Shown in pieces: positions 58,488 to 64,000 of a stretch of 64,000 nt of DNA (position 1 is the stretch's first letter; every line of letters begins with the position of its first letter). Under the pieces are notes generated by a model. That model was given only the letters and a program-made list of their open reading frames with translations. It was not told where the DNA came from and did no database searches. The position numbers and the translations under genes were made by a program. The DNA is from Rotaria socialis (Eukaryota > Rotifera > Eurotatoria > Philodinida > Philodinidae). The stretch covers positions 83,865 through 147,864 of the forward strand of contig CAJNYU010003679.1 in the NCBI GenBank assembly GCA_905331475.1, written 5' to 3'.

Positions 58488-59190
58488 TATGATAATTCGA
58501 TCATTTCAGTGTTGAAAATCGATGGCAGTTCTGGTGATTGTGAATTGTGTGTGGTTGAGATAAGAGAATTGAGCTGCGCTGTTGGTGAATTGGTCATGTG
58601 TGAAAGAAGTGTTGGTGGAGTAGATTGATGTTCGACGGGATGTTGTTGACAATTTGTGTTGGTAATTGGACGTCAGTTTAATCGATATGGTGCACGACGT
58701 GTTGGTAGTCGACTATGTATGCTATTTTGTGGGTATTGTCGATGCGGATGTGATATGTTATGTTCGATGGAACATGGTTGTTGTTGTCGAGTGGCATAGC
58801 GTCCGTGTTAATTAAATTAAGCGGACAGTATGTGCCTGTAATGAATTATTTTCTCTAATGGCGAGGAGTGTTTCAAATAATAAGTCGTACGAAGAGGCAC
58901 GATTGGATACAAGGGACCACGTGAGACGTATTATATTATAGGGATCGACATTGTTTCATCGAAGGAAGACTGATGATGGTAAGGAGTCGACGAGGGTAAT
59001 GGTATTGAGAGCATTGAGAAGGTTAGGATGAGAAGGGAAAGGTTTTATTTTAAAATGAAAGGTGTGTTTATTGATGAGGTTATTTATGTTGTCAGTCTTT
59101 TCTTTTTCTTTATATATATATATATACATGTATAAAGTTGGATTTGTAATGGCTGGGAGAGGGGGAAGAATTACGCGAAGGTCTTGCAAT
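58488..59190 (-). pseudogene. Decayed minus-strand coding sequence, Gln/Ser/Pro-rich
   Basis: Read on the minus strand from 59190, coding-like blocks follow in succession: SHPNLLNALNTITLVDSLPS, then DPYNIIRLTWSLVSNRASS and LLAIRENNSLQAH (about 58950-58815), and, in a second frame, SRLPTRRAPYRLN, a TGA, then PITNTNCQQHPVEHQSTPP and MTNSPTAQLNSLISTTHNS, ending at about 58488. There are in-frame stops and a frame change, so the gene appears dead or mis-assembled beside the poly-G gap. Family not recognised. It contains a short TA microsatellite near 59115. Confidence 0.4.
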
Positions 59191-59987
59191 AAATGTTTTG
59201 ATTGGCATCAATGGATGAAGCAAGTAGTCGCGATAATAGTAGTCATCCCTGCTAACTCTAAAAAACCAATAGTACTAAGAAATGTGCATGGAGGGTGTTA
59301 AGAGGCGAAGAGGCTAGGTGGAAAGAGTCGCTGTTCTATGAATTGTTTTAACCCTTTTAATTTGTGTACTTCGATCTCAGCCGTAGTCCAAGTATACTTC
59401 TTTGTGATATGGGTAGGTATAAACATCGAGAACAGAAACATTAGCAGGGAATAAAGTATTATTATATGATATGACGATAGACGGGGTAAAATGATCAATG
59501 GGAAGAGCTGTAATAGAACATCCTAGGTAGCCAATAGTGGAACCATGGGGTAGTCATGGGCTGATGTGTCTTCAACGATAGCGAAACTATACATAATTTT
59601 CTTTGAAACGTAAGAACAAAAGAAAGGCAAAAAATTACCTTAGTGGCGTCAGGTTTTTTCTCTTTATTCGTATTCAATCGACTATCATATGTATGATCTT
59701 TCATTCTATCGTGACTTCGTTTTGTGCTTCCTTTCGGTATAACGTCATACGCGATATTTCGTCATAATCATCTAATAAAGGATTAAAATTAGACGAATTT
59801 AAAATAAACGATTTTAAGGAGAAAACGAAAATGACCTAGAAAGAACGAATAACACAAAAAAGAACCACAAAGAAGAACAATAGAAAAATACAAGAATATA
59901 CATAGATCACTGGTAGCTCATCGTGCACGAGCTTAAAGTTTATTTTATATGTTTATACCAACTGTTCTTACAATAACAAGTGCATAC

Positions 59988-60030
<43 letters not shown>

Positions 60031-60671
60031 AAACAATAATAATTTAAAGTAAGAAAAAGAGAAAAAAGATGACTCAGATTTGTTAACCACTAACAATCAC
60101 GAAAATAGAAAATTCAGAAATATAATAAGAAAAAAGAACGATGTAAAAGACAAGGTCATCATGTTCTCATGACTATCAACCGGATAGTAGGACAAAACAC
60201 ATTGCACATGAAAGGAAAACAACACTCAATGTAATAGAAATAAGTTAACGTCATAGAATGATATCTGTTGACGATAACAATTTTGTATGATCGATTCGAT
60301 TTTGGTAAAAGAATTGCTTTTCCATTTTTACCCTGTTGAAATCTCTGGTTGTCTCCACTTAGAGATTGTAGAAACATGAGAATTTTATATGTAATTTTAT
60401 CAAAATCCAGGAATACTGTTTCATGTAAAAGTGTTATTTGTATTCGAGAGATTGCTGTTGTGGCATATCATTACTTTGATAAGCATCCACGTTTTCTTTT
60501 TCTATATTAATGTTGCTTCTTTTCTTCATCAATCTGTTATTTATATGAGAAATAAGGACATAAAGTGACGATAGAAAATTTCTGCGCCGTAAATTACCTT
60601 TCAATCGAGACACTGGTGAAACTCAAGCCTGAATTAGTGAAATTTTGTTACTTTATAATACATATTAGACA
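59191..60671. other. Intergenic with a (TA)n(GA)n microsatellite
   Basis: At about 59988-60031 a (TA) run of roughly 10 units passes directly into a (GA) run of roughly 11 units. Short frames at 59298-59704 (minus) and 60159-60377 (minus) have no supporting features. Confidence 0.5.
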
Positions 60672-62397
60672 ATGAATTCATGTCTCGAGTCGTTGTCCAC
60701 AGAGATCTTATTTGAAATATGTGACTATTTAACTACGTTTGACATATTACGAGCTTTCATTGATCTCAATCATTGGCTGGATGCCGTTATCAGCTCATAT
60801 TCAATTCGACTTGACTTTCAATTTGTCTCCCGATCGAAATTCGACTTCATTTGTCGTCACATTCATCCTGAACAGGTAATACTACTTATTCTTTCCGAAA
60901 AAAATATACCCGATCAAGTAAAACTATTCACCAAACATTTCCCACACTTCGAGCGTGAGTTTACTCGTCTGAAAGCGATAGTATTGATGGATTCAACAAC
61001 GGTTCTGTCTAATATACCATCCAGTGTCTCATCACTTTCTTTCAGAAGGTGTGACACTAGCGTCAACAAGCTCATTCCTAAAACAATCGTTCGGCAAGCC
61101 AAGTGTTTGACTCATTTGAGAGTCAGTCGATCCGATATATTTCTATCAATAGATGCTTCATTTCACTCTCTCACGCATTTGACCATCAAATACTGCTCGC
61201 TCGCCAATCTTCATTGGTTCATTCAACGTCTCGGATCGTCCATTACCCATCTCTCAATCTTCATTGAAACAAACAATCAAGAAGAAGAAAATGTGCTTCC
61301 GGATAATTTTGAACAACTCCCTCGCTGTCTAACGCATCTTACTCTCAGCTTTGCCGAAGGTAGACAAATGTTTGTCGATTAAAAAACGCTTGTGTTTTCA
61401 GGTTTCAATTGTAGACATCAATATATCGTTTGATTCACTCGAACGATGTATCATTCAACTGCACCAATTGATATATCTCATAGTCGAAGCAACCGGTACT
61501 CTCAATTTATTGGATGGTGCTCGATGGGAAAAATTAGTCACAAGAACACGAATCGAAAAGTTCAATTTCCGATTGAACCTTGCAAGAGGTACAACATGTA
61601 ACTGTGACGAAAAATCACTACTTGAACTATTTTGTTCGCCATTTTGGCTTGAACAGAAACGGTGGTTTGTTGCATGCCATAAACAAAAATGGCAGCATGA
61701 TAATTATTTGTCGATCTACACGGTGCCTCACTTTCGACCACATTCAGTGCAATTTCCCGCAAGTAATTATCCACCCTTATCCACAGCACCAGCCGAAATC
61801 GAACAACTCATTTTCTATACTAGTAACATTAATCATCTCTTGTGCAACGTCGTTCAATTGAATCTACTTTCAGTTCACTGCTTTACTAAAGTGAACTCTT
61901 TAACTATTGTCGGTTCTGTTTTACCATCGTTCGATAATCTTAAATTGATTGTTGACTTTGACCGAGTACAAAACTTGGATATTTCGGGTATTGATTTTTT
62001 GTCTGCAAACAAATTTCACAGTCTGGTCGCCCATGCTGGTTGTCTGCGTCATCTCACAATAAAGGAATTTGACCCTTTACTTATTTTACCTAGGCATATT
62101 TATTCTCTCACGATATATCGTGTTGTTCAATCGGTTTCTATCGACTTGTTTTGTCATCTGTTTTCACACGTCAAACATCTTGCAATGACTGTGGAATCAA
62201 AAGAGATTATGATTCAATTGATCGATCGTCTCGAATATCTTGAGACTTTTTCATGCTCTTTTTCGTATAAACTCACTCATGTCTATGATGTGTCCGCGAA
62301 GTGGTTACAACAAAATACACGTCGCCTCAAAACAAATAATTTTACATGTCGAATCGGCGTTGAACGAATATATTTGTCTATTGGAGATAGTTGGTGA
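60672..62397 (+). CDS. F-box/LRR-like protein (two exons, 556 aa)
   Basis: Paralogue of the gene at 5699. Exon 1 is 60672-61359 and exon 2 is 61415-62397, joined by a 55-nt GTAGAC...TGTAG intron in phase 1; this restores LTLSFAED followed by INISFDSLERC. An alternative acceptor at 61402 would break the frame. The F-box occupies about residues 4-45 (LESLSTEILFEICDYL, then FIDLNHWLDAV). The rest is made of degenerate leucine-rich strands (LTHLRVSRSD, LTHLTIKYCS, LRHLTIKEFD). It is likely a substrate adaptor of an SCF ubiquitin ligase; the target is unknown. The C-terminus (AKWLQQNTRRL, then ERIYLSIGDSW) aligns with the second exon of the first gene. Confidence 0.8.
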
Positions 62398-63852
62398 ACC
62401 AAATTTTTGAAAAAAAAACGACTTTTCAAAGAGTAGCAATTACCATAGTGCACCCAAAAAAAAAACAGTATTACCTTTTTTTTTTAATTATCAATTTCAC
62501 TTAACATGATACGCATTGATTTTGCTGCAATAAAAAGGAGTTATAGGTGTAAGTGCATATGAGCATGAGACTTCACTTTACTCGTGTACACACATCCACG
62601 CCCTCAAAAAAGTAATCTTGGCACTAGCAAGATGCTGCCCTCAAGTTTCATTGCTGCCACTCACATACTGGATATTACAAATTGCCGTTAGTCACATCGT
62701 CGGCATGATAGTATGTTGAAATGCTCTTCGGCAGAATCTCTGCGATCTACATTTCGGCAGTGTCATTTGTAGGAGAAGAGTATTAATGACCTTTGATACC
62801 AGACATTTTCTTATGAGATGATTGAAGTTTTCATCGATTCATATGCAAATACTTGTGGTCGAAATATTTTTGCATCAGTCCAATTCGAATGAATATATGC
62901 TCAGTCGGAAAAATACCTGAACACATGTAAAGGTCCCTTGTGCATTTAGTTTGGTTAGACTTGTATATGATTTCACGATATGTTCCTTATTTTCATCGGG
63001 CTTTCTTCTTGAGCGTTCTTAATTGATAATAGGTATATGTATGTCTATCTATCTGTTAGAATGAAGAATATTGAAAACAAGAACGATGCAACATAAATAT
63101 GCAGAAGTAAAATATGGATATCGAAAGCAACATAACATTGCTTGTTAGGGCGAAACACAGTGCTCTGGTGTCCTTTTCTTACATTCATCTTCAGAGAGTA
63201 AAAAATAGATCCTACCAATCATTATAAATATTGAAGAACGTTCATGATTTGTAGCTTAACTCGAAAAACACAGATCCACTCGTTAAAGCTAAATGATTCA
63301 AGTAAAAATAACCAGTCAATTCTATCATCATGTATTATATACATGAACAACGATTTGCAGACTACAGAAAAGCCATTCATGAGATTTGTGATAGTGAATT
63401 CAAAACCGTACTAACACTAACCACGAAACTTATCACCGGAACGTAAACAATCGATGTATTCGAAAAGAGATTTTACGTGAAAACTCATTTACCAACAAAC
63501 CAAAAAGGAGCAAGAACACACGTACAACTAACTGAGGAGTATTTCTATTTAATCATCTATTCCTAGAGATTTTTCTATTTTTTTATTTCATGGATTTATA
63601 AAATCTCTATGATAAAAGGACTCTCACACATAAGAGAACATTTTCCTTTTGTCTTATTCTCATTTTAGATAATAAATCGAAATTATTTTAATTTGAAAAA
63701 TCAAGCTCAGCAAAAAAGTTCAATATAACATAAGTTCCAAACTAATAGTATGTAAAGCAATAATCAAACAAGTTATTTCGCCTAACAGTGCTATATATTC
63801 TAGAACGCATCTTCTTCGGCAACATGAAATTCAAATATTGGCATTCTGTGAC
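62398..63852. other. Intergenic
   Basis: No gene seen. It holds A/T homopolymers after the F-box stop (62406-62488) and ACACACATCCACGCCCTC (62588-62605), another degenerate telomere-like stretch. Confidence 0.4.
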
Positions 63853-64000
63853 TAGAGGTGTCAGCCGTACGGCTGAGCCGCCGCAGCAGCCGATTTTTCA
63901 ATAATATCAGCCGCCGCCGCCGCCACCAAATTACTGGTAATTTTAAGAATTTTGGGGGAGCCGCCGCTGCGAAAAAACAAGTTTAGCCGTTGCGCCGCTG
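63853..64000. repeat. GCC-rich repeat with hAT-like end, cut by the window edge
   Basis: It begins TAGAGGTGTCAGCCGTACGG, similar to hAT/MITE ends, and continues with GCCGCC-rich sequence strikingly unlike the surrounding AT-rich DNA. The other end lies outside the window. Confidence 0.4.

Noticed and set aside
61402-61414. Alternative acceptor TTTTCAG at 61400 for the second F-box gene
   Set aside because: It would give a 42-nt intron but a broken frame; the TGTAG acceptor at 61414 keeps phase.

Overview
The window is eukaryotic and reads as bdelloid rotifer DNA. It is AT-rich. Most genes are cut by short GT-AG introns of about 42-80 nt, and they are packed on both strands. Short stretches resembling the TGTGGG telomere repeat reported for bdelloids recur in non-coding DNA. 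Gene content (LRR-type F-box proteins, a rhodopsin-like GPCR, odd multidomain fusions, a bacterial-type PARG, many small DNA transposon relics) fits that group. The assignment is inference; no marker gene proves the genus. No rRNA, CRISPR array, operon or intact tRNA was seen.

Layout. 0-5 kb: two small unknown genes (455-940; a four-exon gene 2989-3530). 5.7-8.5 kb: a two-exon F-box/LRR-like gene with an unusually long 1.1-kb intron. 9.5-9.8 kb: a 297-bp solo-LTR-like repeat. 10.5-11.5 kb (minus): a seven-helix GPCR broken by two one-base frameshifts. 11.8-15.2 kb: two abutting transposon-like elements carrying arrays of palindromic hexamers near their ends. 18.2-24.0 kb: a 1,939-residue protein with a bacterial-type poly(ADP-ribose) glycohydrolase core and many PBZ-like zinc fingers. 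25-26 kb: a poorly resolved membrane/secreted gene. 27.2-28.2 kb (minus): an endonuclease/exonuclease/phosphatase enzyme.

32.6-40.0 kb is the most conventional stretch: three tandem E2 (UBC-fold) paralogues, then the many-exon VPS16 gene, all on the plus strand. 40.8-44.1 kb (minus) holds a class-3 lipase that joins in phase, through a 42-nt intron, to a membrane segment and a P-loop GTPase (1,088 aa predicted). 45.7-51.3 kb is a transposon graveyard: a dead Tc1/mariner element with 30-bp TIRs, a TA-flanked MITE into which a second copy of the LTR has inserted, and an element with 38-bp perfect TIRs that carries a small three-exon gene. Two single-N scaffold joins in this region leave duplicated flanks.

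54.0-57.4 kb encodes a kinesin motor fused to an alpha/beta hydrolase, a RING finger and a YEATS-like domain. Its P-loop is split by a 660-bp insertion with inverted ends, and removing that insertion exactly restores the motif. 58.3-58.45 kb is a long poly-G/N/poly-C artefact-like tract. 60.7-62.4 kb is a second F-box/LRR-like gene, paralogous to the first. The window ends inside a GCC-rich repeat with a hAT-like end.

The genes do not form one pathway. Themes are ubiquitin (two F-box proteins, three E2-like proteins, one RING fusion), ADP-ribose signalling (PARG plus PBZ), endolysosomal tethering (VPS16) and heavy small-transposon traffic.
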